64,000 nt of DNA from Syntrophomonas sp. (GCA_016841425.1 JAENZE010000013.1:1-64000); one strand, 5' to 3'. Shown: positions 17,085-26,429, numbered from the stretch's first letter. Numbers and translations are program-made. Notes: generated from the sequence alone by a model not told the origin.

Positions 17085-17154
17085 CTGTTATTATACTCTA
17101 TTATTTTACGTACTTTTTGCCCCGAACGTATTGTGCGGATGCTTTGAGTTCCTT

Positions 17155-19122
17155 TTATTTTATGTATGCATTTATTGGTGTAACCCCATCCCAGGTATGT
17201 CCTGCTGCCTGAACATCTAATATCCTCGTAGCATAGGTCCCGGATGGAGCGGCAGCCAGCTTAAATGATACCGTGCCAGTTGTACCTGTAATTGCGCTGC
17301 CAGTGTAATATATCATACCATTAAGCGTTACTTCAATGGTAATGAGTGCATTGGGAACTGCTAGATCTGAACCATCGACTACTATCGGAGTTACTATTAA
17401 ATGTGCAGTACCTGTCTTACCGCCGCTGGTGCTGTACACTATATTCTTAACTACGGTCTGTTGCTCTGCATCTGCTGCTGTGAGAATAAAGTCTGCTGCA
17501 GTGGTTTGTGTCGCATAAACAGTTATCTCCCTTGATGAATCTACATAACCGGCTGCGGACGCTGTTAAAGTATAATCTCCCGGAATAATGTCTGAAATAA
17601 TATAACTGCCATCTGCATTGGCAGCTACAGTATGAGAGCCAGTACTTACCATCGCTCCAGCGATACCAAGACCGCTTTCATTTCTTACTATTCCAGAGAT
17701 AATACCTTTTTCTGCCACCACAGGAGTAAGAGTAAAATTGGCAATGCTAATCTCGCCTTCATCTACGGTTATTGACTGTGAATCTTCCTGGTAGCCCTGT
17801 GCTGAAGCTGTTACCGTATAAGTTCCAGGATTAAGATCAGCCATCATATAATATCCGCTGCTATCTGTACTGACAGTGCCGTCCCCGCAGCTTACAAGTG
17901 CGTTAGCAATAGGAAAAGAGTTTGAATCGCTTACCGTTCCTGATATGCTGCCACTATTTGCTGGCAAGACGACTTCGTCAGCATCCACCAATCCATACCC
18001 ATACAATGTATCCTTGCCGGCAGAACCCAGATCATCAGCTGTAGCCTGCATAAGCTGCCGCAGACCTGTATTGCTGATACCAGGATTAGCTGCCAGGATC
18101 AAGGCTGCGGTTCCAGCCACATGGGGTGAAGCCATAGAAGTTCCGCTGGCAGAGGCATAACCACCGGGGTAGCAGGATATAACACTAACCCCAGGAGCGG
18201 ACAGCTCCAGCAGGGGCCCGGTACTGGAAAAATACGCCCTGGTATCTGAGCGGTCTACGGCACCAACAGCAATGACTTCTTCATACCGGGCAGGATATTC
18301 AATACTATCTCCCTTGCCATTTGATTTGCCTGAATTCCCAGCTGCTGCTACTATAACTATACCTGCTTCATAAGCTCTGCCTATGGCAGCCTGAAAGCCT
18401 ACCGCATCAGAAGTACTGCCTAAACTCATATTTATTACCTGTATATCATTATCACAGCACCAATCCAGAGCCTCTATTATATCACTGACATATCCACTGC
18501 CTGATGCATCCAACGCCTTAAGAGCATATAAGGAAGCCTGAGGAGCAACCCCTACAACTCCACTATTATTATCTTCTGCAGCTATTATGCCTGCAACATG
18601 AGTACCATGCCCATTATCATCTAAAGGATCATTATCTTTATTAACAAAATCGTATCCACCCCTGTAATTTCCATCCAGATCCGAATGGGGGTAATATATC
18701 CCGGTATCTATAACAGCTACATTAACGTTGGCTCCTGTGTACAAATCATGCACGCTGCCGGCACCTATACGATTAACCCCCCATGAATTATCGAGTTCAG
18801 TATCAGAAGCATAAACTTTCACATCCAGGCCGACTTCCTTGACTCCTTTAATGCCTTTTAAACCAGCAATTTTATCATTATCCAGGAATACCGCCATTCC
18901 GTTAACTATATTAAAATCGGCCGTTATTTCCCCGCCTTTTTTGTTTACATAATCTTTGATGCTCTTCTTTGACACGCCATCATCTAATATCACAATCACC
19001 CTGCTTTTATCTTGCTGATCAGCAGCGGTTGCAGATGTACCAGTGAAAGAAAATAAGCTGGCAATGAACACCATTATGGTTAAAATTGCAGCAAACCTCG
19101 ATTTCATAACTTTCTTATTCAT
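17155..19122 (-). CDS. Secreted subtilisin-like serine protease with two carboxypeptidase-regulatory-like domains
   Basis: A 655-aa exported S8 peptidase. A Sec signal peptide (about residues 1-34, basic start then FAAILTIMVFIASLFSF) is followed by an I9-type propeptide (40-105). The catalytic domain has Asp139 (VIDTG), His172 (GHGTHVAG), oxyanion Asn263 (AAAGNSG) and Ser329 (GTSMASPH). Two beta-sandwich repeats of the CarboxypepD_reg type follow (about 390-470 and 474-550), each with a YTxTASAxGY core, then a C-terminal beta domain (about 555-655). No LPxTG, SLH or membrane anchor is seen, so it is probably released or loosely wall-bound. It is monocistronic. Extracellular protein or peptide degradation is the expected role. 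Confidence 0.93.
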   Translation of the reverse strand: MNKKVMKSRFAAILTIMVFIASLFSFTGTSATAADQQDKSRVIVILDDGVSKKSIKDYVNKKGGEITADFNIVNGMAVFLDNDKIAGLKGIKGVKEVGLDVKVYASDTELDNSWGVNRIGAGSVHDLYTGANVNVAVIDTGIYYPHSDLDGNYRGGYDFVNKDNDPLDDNGHGTHVAGIIAAEDNNSGVVGVAPQASLYALKALDASGSGYVSDIIEALDWCCDNDIQVINMSLGSTSDAVGFQAAIGRAYEAGIVIVAAAGNSGKSNGKGDSIEYPARYEEVIAVGAVDRSDTRAYFSSTGPLLELSAPGVSVISCYPGGYASASGTSMASPHVAGTAALILAANPGISNTGLRQLMQATADDLGSAGKDTLYGYGLVDADEVVLPANSGSISGTVSDSNSFPIANALVSCGDGTVSTDSSGYYMMADLNPGTYTVTASAQGYQEDSQSITVDEGEISIANFTLTPVVAEKGIISGIVRNESGLGIAGAMVSTGSHTVAANADGSYIISDIIPGDYTLTASAAGYVDSSREITVYATQTTAADFILTAADAEQQTVVKNIVYSTSGGKTGTAHLIVTPIVVDGSDLAVPNALITIEVTLNGMIYYTGSAITGTTGTVSFKLAAAPSGTYATRILDVQAAGHTWDGVTPINAYIK

Positions 19123-19533
19123 AATGCCTCCCTTTCCAATGGTAAATTGTTTTTTAACTTTAAGCTTCTGATTACTCCATGATGGGGTTCCGACTTAAAG
19201 TATATCCCATTTAGATCAGTAGAATGATAAACTCATTCGATAGTATTAGTATATTATTGAATGGATGGAATTACTATCATATTCAAGGAATTAATAGAAT
19301 TAAATTGGATTGAACTGTTTCCCTGCGTTTGCTTCTTCGCATATTATCAATATTACTGTTATATCTTTTATGAAAGCAGAATCTATTAGATATTGTTTTA
19401 TACGCACCTTTATAAGCAGAACTGTTTTTCTCCCGTCTGATCGCGGCTGACTGGCAAAGTTTTTTCAGGTACCATGTGAGTTTTGTTTAATTATAAAAAT
19501 CGGGTAAACTTATTTTCTCAGAAAAGTAAAATA
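19123..19533. other. Intergenic region upstream of the subtilase gene
   Basis: About 410 bases, AT-rich. It must hold the promoter of the subtilase gene; AAAGGGAGG immediately precedes its ATG. No gene, repeat or RNA that I can support was seen. Confidence 0.35.
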
Positions 19534-19552
19534 CGAAGGCTTTAAACCTTCG
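19534..19552 (-). terminator. Terminator after tRNA-Leu
   Basis: CGAAGG (19534-19539) pairs with CCTTCG (19547-19552), with TATTTTACTTTT beyond it on the minus strand. It lies 11 bases past the encoded CCA end of the tRNA. Confidence 0.75.
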
Positions 19553-19562
19553 ATAAAATGTA

Positions 19563-19649
19563 TGGTGCGGCAGAAGGGACTCGAACCCCCACCACCTTAA
19601 CGGGACTAGAACCTGAATCTAGCGCGTCTGCCAATTCCGCCACTGCCGC
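19563..19649 (-). tRNA. tRNA-Leu (anticodon CAG)
   Basis: An 87-nt class II tRNA with encoded CCA. The acceptor stem is GCGGCAG with CTGCCGC, discriminator A. The anticodon stem is CTAGA/TCTAG around the loop TTCAGGT, giving anticodon CAG. A long variable arm (CCCGTTAAGGTGGTGGG region) and the GGTTCGAGTCC T arm are present. The long variable arm together with the CAG anticodon identifies leucine, reading CUG codons. Confidence 0.97.
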
Positions 19650-19680
19650 ACGAAGGATTTATTTGTTTTCAACAAGGTAG

Positions 19681-19710
19681 ATTATAGTACATAGATCATC
19701 TTATTGTCAA
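19681..19710 (-). promoter_or_regulatory. Sigma-A promoter of tRNA-Leu
   Basis: On the minus strand a consensus -35 TTGACA (19710-19705) and a consensus -10 TATAAT (19686-19681) are separated by 18 bases. Transcription should start near 19674, about 25 bases before the tRNA 5' end. Confidence 0.85.
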
Positions 19711-19791
19711 GTTATTATGTGCTTGGTCGGACTCATTCTGAAATTGACTGCATCATCGTTAATAATTATTGGAAGTACTACGGCCGGGAGA

Positions 19792-20751
19792 TTAAAACCG
19801 GCCGTTCCCTTCTTCAGCAAATCTCCCCTGCCAGGTGTCCCTTTCTGCCATACGCTGGTCGATCAGGTTTAATATTTCCCATTTATTTAAACTCCAGGTT
19901 GGTCCAATTAATAGATCACGTGGACTGTCTCCGGTCAGTCTGTGAATTACTACCCGGGCTGGCAGTATCTCCAGCAGATCAATGACCAGATCCACATATT
20001 CCCCTTGCTCTAGAAAGGGAAAGGGCTGCTGCTTGTATTTTCCCTCCAATGGGGTTCCTTTCATTAAGTGCAGGAGATGAATCTTGAGGCCCTGGATATC
20101 CAGATCCGCAATTCGTCTTCCAGTCTCCTTCATATCATCTATACTTTCTCCGGGAAGTCCTAGTATCATATGGGTACAGGTCTCGATATTTCGCGATCTC
20201 AACCTGTTAAGGGCAGCAACAAAATCCTGGTAGCAGTAATGCATATTCATGGCCCGAGAAGTACGATCGTGAATTGTCTGCAGACCCAATTCGACCCACA
20301 GGTAGGTTTTTTTATTAATTTCCTCTAATAGGTTCATCACTTCATCGGGCAGACAGTCGGGACGAGTAGCTACTGCCAGTCCCACTACTCCAGACTGCTG
20401 GAGAGCAAGATCATAAAGGTATTTTAATCTTTCTGTCGGGGCGTAAGTATTGGTAAAAGCCTGATAATATGCTATATACTTACCTTTGGCCCATTTTCGG
20501 TGCATAATACTTTTTATCTGCTCAAATTGTTCCTCTAGCGTTTTGCTGCGATCACCAGCAAAATCACCCGAACCTCTCAGACTGCAGAAATCACATCCGC
20601 CGGTGGAAAGAGTTCCATCCCGGTTGGGACAGGTTAGTCCGGCATCTAATGGTATCTTAAATACTTTCTGGCCAAATTTTTGCCGCAGATGGTAATTTAA
20701 ACTATGATAGCGCTTCCCGCCCCATTGACCTGTCTCATTGTCTTTTCTCAT
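19792..20751 (-). CDS. Radical SAM protein, YtqA/YhcC family (TIGR01212)
   Basis: A 319-aa radical S-adenosylmethionine protein. The cluster cysteines are in TCPNRDGTLSTGGCDFCS, the widely spaced pattern of the Elp3-like subgroup to which YtqA belongs. Other marks are YYQAFTNTYAP, ATRPDCLPDEV, WVELGLQTIHD, and HLTGDSPRDLLI-like HRLTGDSPRDLL near the end. The reaction of this group is not settled; Elp3-like relatives modify tRNA. I choose the ATG at 20749-20751 with AGGGGAT 9 bases upstream; a longer frame from 20778 has no ribosome site. The gene is single, divergent from the small exported-protein gene at 20853. Confidence 0.88.
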   Translation of the reverse strand: MRKDNETGQWGGKRYHSLNYHLRQKFGQKVFKIPLDAGLTCPNRDGTLSTGGCDFCSLRGSGDFAGDRSKTLEEQFEQIKSIMHRKWAKGKYIAYYQAFTNTYAPTERLKYLYDLALQQSGVVGLAVATRPDCLPDEVMNLLEEINKKTYLWVELGLQTIHDRTSRAMNMHYCYQDFVAALNRLRSRNIETCTHMILGLPGESIDDMKETGRRIADLDIQGLKIHLLHLMKGTPLEGKYKQQPFPFLEQGEYVDLVIDLLEILPARVVIHRLTGDSPRDLLIGPTWSLNKWEILNLIDQRMAERDTWQGRFAEEGNGRF

Positions 20752-20811
20752 CTGAATCACATCCCCTGGATTCACCATAATTTAATATTTCTCAAGCTAT
20801 ACAACTTACTC

Positions 20812-20817
20812 TATAAT
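20812..20817 (+). promoter_or_regulatory. Probable -10 element of the gene at 20853
   Basis: A perfect TATAAT lies about 35 bases upstream of the GTG start. The matching -35 position (TTCTCA, 20789-20794) is weak, so this is only a candidate. Confidence 0.4.
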
Positions 20818-20852
20818 AGTAAGAGCGCATTAAGGAAATGGAGGCCTAAGTT

Positions 20853-21380
20853 GTGTTTAAGAAAGAGTATATGTATGTGAGTCTGCTTATAATCATGGTA
20901 ATATCTATAGCGGTATTTGTAGGAGGTCAAAGCTCCACAATAGAAATTGAATACCCTGAAGAGCGCCTCGTACTTCAGCCCTCGGATTTCGTAATCAATA
21001 CCGATAAGGATCATCTTACTGTCGGTCAAACCGATTGGGAGGAAGCGATGAATGTTTTTCCTGACGGCAAAAAGCTCGGAGGTTCCATGGTCTATCATCC
21101 AGATGGGCTTCCTGTATATCTTACCTTTTCAGAAGATGAGAGTATTCTTATCGCAGTACATGTATTTGGAACGGGCCTTGCTACTTCCCGAGGCATAACA
21201 GTAGGTGACTCCCCTGATAAAGCAATTCAGCAGTATGGCCCAAACTATGTCCGGTTTAGTGAAAAGGATTCCGATAATAAGGATTACGATATGCTCTATG
21301 GCCAAAATGATGGTAATACCGTCATATTCCAGATCAGAGATGCTAAAATCAGCAAAATCATTGTACAACATGCTCTGTAA
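20853..21380 (+). CDS. Small exported or membrane-anchored protein of unknown function
   Basis: A 175-aa protein with one N-terminal hydrophobic helix (YVSLLIIMVISIAVFVGG) and a soluble domain of about 150 residues rich in beta strands. The helix is not followed by a lipobox cysteine, so a signal anchor is more likely than a lipoprotein. Two similar halves can be seen, each with an ITVGDSPDKAIQQYG / LTVGQTDWEEAMNVF type segment, a pattern of repeated small beta-alpha units. GTG start with GGAGG at 20840-20844. I do not recognise the family firmly. It converges on the transporter gene 12 bases away. Confidence 0.7.
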   Translation: MFKKEYMYVSLLIIMVISIAVFVGGQSSTIEIEYPEERLVLQPSDFVINTDKDHLTVGQTDWEEAMNVFPDGKKLGGSMVYHPDGLPVYLTFSEDESILIAVHVFGTGLATSRGITVGDSPDKAIQQYGPNYVRFSEKDSDNKDYDMLYGQNDGNTVIFQIRDAKISKIIVQHAL

Positions 21381-21392
21381 TACTGTTTAAAT

Positions 21393-22481
21393 TCAGGCCT
21401 TTATTACAAATAACAATAAATAGAAAATAACCATAAATGCCAGTCCGATTGGAACTCCATATATAGCCCATTCTTTGCTGCCGATCCTTAATTTGGAGGC
21501 TGATATTATATTGGGAATATTACCCGGTATCAGCATACCACCACTGATTAGAAGCCCCATTAGAATAGCTTCTACAATCAACGGATTGGCCATCATGGCG
21601 GGGCTCATTTCCGCCGCACAGAGAGTTGCGTTATCCAATACTGCGGAAATCATATTCACCCAGTATAACAGCTGAGGACTTAAACCCAAAATATATTTGT
21701 CAATTAGCGGCTCAAATCCCTCACCCAGGAAGACCAGTGCCATTACGAATAAATATACCTTAACTGCTCTAAGTATAACTCCATGCCAGGTATCTTCTTG
21801 AATCTCTTCTTCATCCAGCAGTGATTCATAAGCATCCCCTTCACCTTCGCTGGTTGCCGCAATTTCACTGGCGGCATCTTTCCGGCCTGATACCCGGGCA
21901 GCATAGATACCGGCAATTATTGAAAAAACAATAACTGCCGGGATAATATATTTTCCGAGTAACCTCATCAGGAACATGAAGTCCTGGTTCAGTCTCGATA
22001 TGGCTATGGTCGCCAGCGGTTCACCTATGGGAGTCAGGGCTGCTCCAAGTCCTATGGAATAACAGGCTAATATACATACTACTACCTTCTGCTTTCTTTC
22101 CATAGGCAGTTGAAATATTATTTCTACCAGTATAATTGATGCAACAATTGCTGTTATTACACTGGATAATAAACCCAGTAACAATACCACCAAAAACACC
22201 ACGGCTGCTACGGGGAACTTAATGCATACATTGCCCATAAACCGGGCAAATGGTTCTTTAAAAAGAAAAAATAGCGCTCCTGCAATAAGTACTGCTCCAG
22301 CTATCATAACCGGCTCCCGCAAAGCTTCCATGACCAATTCCAGGCTCATCTTACTCGAAATGGCAGCTGCACCGATGCCCATAAGGAACAGGAATATTTC
22401 TAGATTCTCTTCTACTTTGTGAAATATAAATGGTAAGGATAGCACCATTATCAGGATAACTATGAGTCCTGTTATAACCAC
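21393..22481 (-). CDS. DUF1646 family membrane transporter (putative cation transporter)
   Basis: A 362-aa protein with about 10 transmembrane helices, in the ion-transporter superfamily that includes ArsB and NhaD. Signatures are the GLGAALTPIGEPLATI loop (near 155-170), a charged cytoplasmic loop of about 45 residues in the middle (DAASEIAATSEGEGDAYESL), and the inverted counterpart MLIPGNIPNIISASKL near the end. The family is annotated as a putative Na+ or other cation antiporter. GTG start behind AGGGGGG. The gene is preceded by a structured leader RNA at 22545-22685, consistent with ion-responsive control. Confidence 0.85.
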   Translation of the reverse strand: MVITGLIVILIMVLSLPFIFHKVEENLEIFLFLMGIGAAAISSKMSLELVMEALREPVMIAGAVLIAGALFFLFKEPFARFMGNVCIKFPVAAVVFLVVLLLGLLSSVITAIVASIILVEIIFQLPMERKQKVVVCILACYSIGLGAALTPIGEPLATIAISRLNQDFMFLMRLLGKYIIPAVIVFSIIAGIYAARVSGRKDAASEIAATSEGEGDAYESLLDEEEIQEDTWHGVILRAVKVYLFVMALVFLGEGFEPLIDKYILGLSPQLLYWVNMISAVLDNATLCAAEMSPAMMANPLIVEAILMGLLISGGMLIPGNIPNIISASKLRIGSKEWAIYGVPIGLAFMVIFYLLLFVIKA

Positions 22482-22544
22482 TATATCCCCCCTGATTAAT
22501 CCAATTACCGGAAAGTGTTTTGATATACTGCAGGTTAGAGAGAG

Positions 22545-22685
22545 GATCTGTATTCAAGCCTGTTTGCGGCCGGTCTCCAGCAAGTGGAATTACCTGCTCT
22601 GAAGATGCCTTGGTCTCGCGGTATGGAGTAACATCGCATCGTTCCTGAATCACCTTTCCCGCTGCACTCTGCTTGAATACAGATC
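22545..22685 (-). ncRNA. Structured leader RNA, probable Na+-I (DUF1646 motif) riboswitch
   Basis: A 141-nt element closed by a perfect 15-bp helix, GATCTGTATTCAAGC (22545-22559) with its complement at 22671-22685. Inside are at least two more helices: GATGC/GCATC, and a 7-bp AGCAGGT/ACTTGCT hairpin with one G-U pair. It ends about 63 bases before the start of a DUF1646 gene. A conserved RNA named after DUF1646 genes is known to be a Na+ riboswitch; identity here rests on the gene association and the long closing helix, because I could not match the consensus residue by residue. Confidence 0.65.
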
Positions 22686-22803
22686 TTCCCCCGGCGTCTT
22701 GATGGATTTTCGCAACATATCTAAAAATATATTCTAAATCTAATTATAGACTTTACGCTAAAGCCTTAAAAAAATCAAGTTTATTAAAAGTACTCCAGGC
22801 CGC

Positions 22804-22831
22804 AAAAAACCCCCAAATAATAATTTGAGGG
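22804..22831 (-). terminator. Terminator of the riboflavin operon
   Basis: On the minus strand CCCTCAAAT (22831-22823) pairs with ATTTGGGGG (22818-22810), with one wobble and a 4-base loop, followed by TTTTTT (22809-22804). It lies about 36 bases after the ribH stop. Confidence 0.88.
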
Positions 22832-22866
22832 CTTGATCAAGCAATTTCCGAAGGTTACACTTCCTC

Positions 22867-23331
22867 TTATTTCATACTGTCGAAGAGATTTACCATTTCC
22901 AATGCGGTCATAGCAGCGTCCGAGCCCTTATTGCCGGCCTTGGTGCCAGCCCTTTCTATAGCCTGCTCAATTGTATCAGTAGTCAAAACACCATAAATAA
23001 CAGGTATTCCAGTATTTAAGCCTACCTGAGCGACTCCCTTGGTTACCTCAGATGCAACATATTCAAAATGGGGGGTGGCTCCTCTTATTACCGTACCCAG
23101 GCAAATGACTGAATCGTATCCTTTTCCCGTCATCTTATGTGCAGCCAGGGGTATTTCAAAGGCTCCCGGTACCCAGGCGATTTCAATATTATCCTCCTCT
23201 ACCCCATGCCTTAACAGGGTATCCAGGCATCCCGATAACAGTTTGTTGGTGATAAATTCGTTAAATCTTGATACTACAATTCCAAATTTTAAATTTTCTC
23301 CGATTAATTTTCCTTCGTATACTCTTGGCAA
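22867..23331 (-). CDS. ribH: 6,7-dimethyl-8-ribityllumazine synthase
   Basis: A 154-aa enzyme that condenses 5-amino-6-ribitylamino-uracil with 3,4-dihydroxybutanone phosphate, the penultimate step of riboflavin synthesis. Motifs seen are [37 protein letters not shown] (with the catalytic His region) and the ending [15 protein letters not shown]. Particles of 60 subunits are usual in the family. I place the start at the TTG at 23331, which has GGGAGG 9 bases upstream and gives the standard [10 protein letters not shown] start and length. Last gene of the rib operon. Confidence 0.95.
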   Translation of the reverse strand: MPRVYEGKLIGENLKFGIVVSRFNEFITNKLLSGCLDTLLRHGVEEDNIEIAWVPGAFEIPLAAHKMTGKGYDSVICLGTVIRGATPHFEYVASEVTKGVAQVGLNTGIPVIYGVLTTDTIEQAIERAGTKAGNKGSDAAMTALEMVNLFDSMK

Positions 23332-23363
23332 TCCAAGCAACCTCCCTTTTATTGTTATCATTT

Positions 23364-24560
23364 TTACATGTTCGCCAGAAGATGACCCATTTTTTCCTTC
23401 TTGGTTTTAAGGTAATTTATGTTCTCATTCCGGCTTTCGATTTCCATGGGTACCCTTTCCACAACTTCCAGGTGATGGCCTTCCAGGCCCCTGATTTTCT
23501 TGGGATTATTGGTCATCAGACGCATTTTTTTCACTCCCAGGTCAGTTAGAATCTGTGCTCCTATTCCATAATCTCTCAAGTCTGCTGCAAACCCCAAGTC
23601 CAGATTGGCCTGCACCGTATCTCTGCCATTATCCTGCAGTTTGTAGGCCCTGATTTTATTGCATAGCCCTATTCCTCGTCCTTCTTGGCGCATATACAGG
23701 AGAACCCCTTTTCCTTCTTCTTCTATCATCTCCAGTGCTTTTTGCAGCTGTTCCCCACAATCACATCGTTTGCTGGCAAAGGCATCACCGGTCAAACATT
23801 CAGAATGCACCCTGACCAATACCGGTTCATCTGGGTCCCACTGGCCTTTAACCAGAGCCAGATGTTCCTTTTCATCAAGCAGTGATTTATATGCCACCGC
23901 CTTGAATTCCCCAAAGGCGGTAGGAAGCTTAGCATCATCAAACCTTATGATAAGCTTTTCACTGCGACGACGATATTCAATAATATCTGCAATAGTTATG
24001 ATTTTGATATCAAATTGCCGGGCAAATTCTATTAATTGTGGCACACGAGCCATAGTACCATCATGATTCATTATTTCACATATTACCGATGCCGGGTATA
24101 GTCCGGCTAGTCTAGCCAGGTCTATAGAACCTTCTGTATGTCCAGCCCTTCTTAGAGTACCTCCTTCCCGGTATCTTAGAGGAAATATATGGCCTGGTCT
24201 TCTAAAATCAGCCGCTACGCTGTCCTGGGAAATAAGAGCTTTAACCGTATCAGCCCTTTCATGGGCAGATATGCCGGTAGTAGTCGTCTTGTAGTCAACT
24301 GACACCGTAAAGGCTGTTTCATGATTATCGGTATTTGCCATTACCATAGGTTTTATATCCAGACGATCCAGTGCCGAGCCTTCCATTGGTACACATATGA
24401 GCCCCCGAGCATGAACGGCCATAAAATTTATTATATCTGGAGATGCTTTTTCTGCCGCTATAACTAAATCGCCTTCATTTTCCCGGTCCTCGTCATCTAC
24501 CATAATAACCATTCTGCCATCTCTAATGTCGTTTATTGCTTCATCTACACTGTTAAACAT
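23364..24560 (-). CDS. ribBA: Bifunctional 3,4-dihydroxy-2-butanone 4-phosphate synthase / GTP cyclohydrolase II
   Basis: A 398-aa fusion. The N-terminal RibB half (about 1-200) has [12 protein letters not shown], the [11 protein letters not shown] and [26 protein letters not shown] substrate segments. The C-terminal RibA half (about 205-398) has the zinc ligands in [19 protein letters not shown] and the catalytic [13 protein letters not shown]. Both active sites look intact. The two halves make the two precursors that RibH condenses. AAGGAGG precedes the ATG. It sits between ribE (12-base gap) and ribH and belongs to the FMN-riboswitch operon. Confidence 0.96.
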   Translation of the reverse strand: MFNSVDEAINDIRDGRMVIMVDDEDRENEGDLVIAAEKASPDIINFMAVHARGLICVPMEGSALDRLDIKPMVMANTDNHETAFTVSVDYKTTTTGISAHERADTVKALISQDSVAADFRRPGHIFPLRYREGGTLRRAGHTEGSIDLARLAGLYPASVICEIMNHDGTMARVPQLIEFARQFDIKIITIADIIEYRRRSEKLIIRFDDAKLPTAFGEFKAVAYKSLLDEKEHLALVKGQWDPDEPVLVRVHSECLTGDAFASKRCDCGEQLQKALEMIEEEGKGVLLYMRQEGRGIGLCNKIRAYKLQDNGRDTVQANLDLGFAADLRDYGIGAQILTDLGVKKMRLMTNNPKKIRGLEGHHLEVVERVPMEIESRNENINYLKTKKEKMGHLLANM

Positions 24561-24572
24561 GCTGTCGCCTCC

Positions 24573-25247
24573 TTAAATAAATCCATTTTCAGCCAGATAC
24601 TTATAATCAATGCTTTTAGTGGTCTTCTCCGGGCTGCTTTTCAGGAGTAGTTTTTCTAAATAGCGTCCAACTATATCAGTCTCCAGATTAACCTTATCTC
24701 CTGCCTCTTTCCACCCTAATACAGTTAATTTTGAGGTATGGGGTATTAACGATACTGTAAAATTATCCTCTCTTACTTCGATTACTGTCAGGCTTATCCC
24801 ATCCACCGCTATTGACCCTTTTGCAACTACATATCTCAGGATATCCGGCTCTGCCTTAATCTGGTAGGCAATAGCTATATCCTCGGGGGTTTTGCTCATG
24901 ATGGTTCCGATACCATCAACATGGCCCTGGACCAGATGTCCTCCTAATCTATCTGCCAGCCTTAGAGCCCGCTCCAGATTCACGCGACTACCACTGCTTA
25001 AAGATTTCAAGGTAGTCTTCTCATAGGTTTCCGGCATCACATCAGCTGCAAAATGGCTGCTGGAATACTCGGTAACAGTTAAACACACACCATTCACAGC
25101 AATGCTGTCACCTAGCTTAACATCTTCCAGCACTATATCCGCCTGAATAGATATTTGAAATGACTGCCTGCCCCGGTTGATTTGTTTTACTTTGCCAATC
25201 TCTTCTATAATTCCAGTAAAAATACTATTACCTCCCAATTCGGGCAT
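24573..25247 (-). CDS. ribE: Riboflavin synthase, alpha subunit type
   Basis: A two-domain riboflavin synthase; 224 aa if read from the ATG at 25247. Each barrel has its own motif set: FTGIIEEIGKV, VNGVCLTV and GHLVQGHVDG in the first, and VAKGSIAVDGISLTV and HTSKLT in the second. It converts two lumazines to riboflavin. The start is unusual: in the family Met directly precedes FTGI, but here that codon is ATT (25221-25223), placed 7 bases after a GGGAGG site. The ATG eight codons upstream has no well-spaced ribosome site. An AUU start is likely but unproven. Middle gene of the rib operon. Confidence 0.95.
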   Translation of the reverse strand: MPELGGNSIFTGIIEEIGKVKQINRGRQSFQISIQADIVLEDVKLGDSIAVNGVCLTVTEYSSSHFAADVMPETYEKTTLKSLSSGSRVNLERALRLADRLGGHLVQGHVDGIGTIMSKTPEDIAIAYQIKAEPDILRYVVAKGSIAVDGISLTVIEVREDNFTVSLIPHTSKLTVLGWKEAGDKVNLETDIVGRYLEKLLLKSSPEKTTKSIDYKYLAENGFI

Positions 25248-25281
25248 CTATTAATGTGAACTTCCCAACTTCTTCGTAAGC

Positions 25282-26382
25282 TTAACCTGGAATAGCAATA
25301 AACAATATATCCTTTTCAAAGCTTTGTACTTCCGTGATATTAAACTGCACCGCCTCACTCATAAATTCATAACCATCTCCGCCGACTGGCGATGGCGCTG
25401 CTCGACCCCCAATTATCTTAGGAGCAATGAACCAGTATAACTTATTGACTAACCCTTGTTGAATAAACGAGGCATTAATTTCTGCTCCTCCTTCAATCAG
25501 AACGCTGGTTATTTCCCGATCAGCCAGGATTGACATGGCTTCTGACAGCGGCACCTTATCTTCTTCCAATTCCAGCTTGATTATCTCTATTCCAAGAGCA
25601 TTTAAATGCTGAGCCCTTTTTTCATCACTATTAATTCCACAAAATATTATGGTAGGCTGATGCCTGCTGCTCCTGGCAATTATACTATCCAGAGGCAGAT
25701 CTAAATTGCTGTCTATAACTATTCTAACCGGATCTCTGCTTATCTCTTCATCCAGTCTGGTATTAAGATGAGGATTATCCGCCAGCACAGTTCCTATTCC
25801 TACCAGTATAGCATCATAAGTGTTTCGTAAATGGTGTACATATTTTCTGGCATCTGCTCCGGTAACCCACTTGGAATCACCACTACTGGCTGCGATCTTC
25901 CCATCCAAGGTCATAGCGGTTTTAATTGATACAAAAGGCATCCCGCTCTCTATATATTTAAAAAATACTTCATTCAATTGTACTGCGGCTTCCTCCAAAA
26001 CCCCAACCCGAGTTTCAATTCCAGCCTCCAGGAGTATTTCTGCTCCTTTACCTGCTACTTTGGGATTAGGATCTAAAACAGCTATAACCACCCGCTTTAT
26101 CCCCGCCTTAATAATTGCCTCTGTACAAGGTGGCGTTCTGCCATGATGGCAGCAGGGTTCCAACGATACATAAAGAGAGGCGCCCCAAGCCTCATGTCCT
26201 GCTGCTTTCAAGGCATGTATCTCCGCATGGGGTGTGCCGGCTTTTTGGTGATACCCTTCACCGATTATCCGTCCGTCTTTCACTATAACCGCTCCCACCA
26301 AGGGGTTGGGACTAGTTCTTCCTCTAGCTTGTGATGCTAACTCCAAAGCTCTTTGCATATATTTATGGTCTATCTCATTCAA
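25282..26382 (-). CDS. ribD: Bifunctional riboflavin deaminase/reductase
   Basis: A 366-aa fusion of a cytidine-deaminase-fold pyrimidine deaminase (about 1-145) and a DHFR-like reductase (150-366). The deaminase zinc site is seen as TPHAEIHAL and EPCCHHGRTPPCTEA; the reductase shows KTAMTLDGKIA, KWVTGADAR and the late VLIEGGAEINASF motif. It carries out the second and third steps of riboflavin synthesis. I choose the TTG at 26382, which has GAGGTG 8 bases upstream, over a TTG two codons earlier that abuts the site. First gene of the operon, directly behind the FMN riboswitch. Confidence 0.95.
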   Translation of the reverse strand: MNEIDHKYMQRALELASQARGRTSPNPLVGAVIVKDGRIIGEGYHQKAGTPHAEIHALKAAGHEAWGASLYVSLEPCCHHGRTPPCTEAIIKAGIKRVVIAVLDPNPKVAGKGAEILLEAGIETRVGVLEEAAVQLNEVFFKYIESGMPFVSIKTAMTLDGKIAASSGDSKWVTGADARKYVHHLRNTYDAILVGIGTVLADNPHLNTRLDEEISRDPVRIVIDSNLDLPLDSIIARSSRHQPTIIFCGINSDEKRAQHLNALGIEIIKLELEEDKVPLSEAMSILADREITSVLIEGGAEINASFIQQGLVNKLYWFIAPKIIGGRAAPSPVGGDGYEFMSEAVQFNITEVQSFEKDILFIAIPG

Positions 26383-26395
26383 CTGCAATTCACCT

Positions 26396-26429
26396 CTAAA
26401 TAAAATAAACCCGATATTTCATCGGGTTT
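26396..26429 (-). terminator. Expression-platform terminator of the FMN riboswitch
   Basis: AAACCCGAT (26407-26415) pairs with ATCGGGTTT (26421-26429) around a 5-base loop, and the minus strand continues as ATTTTATTT. It lies between the FMN aptamer and ribD, so transcription should stop here when FMN is bound. I did not resolve the antiterminator pairing. Confidence 0.85.
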
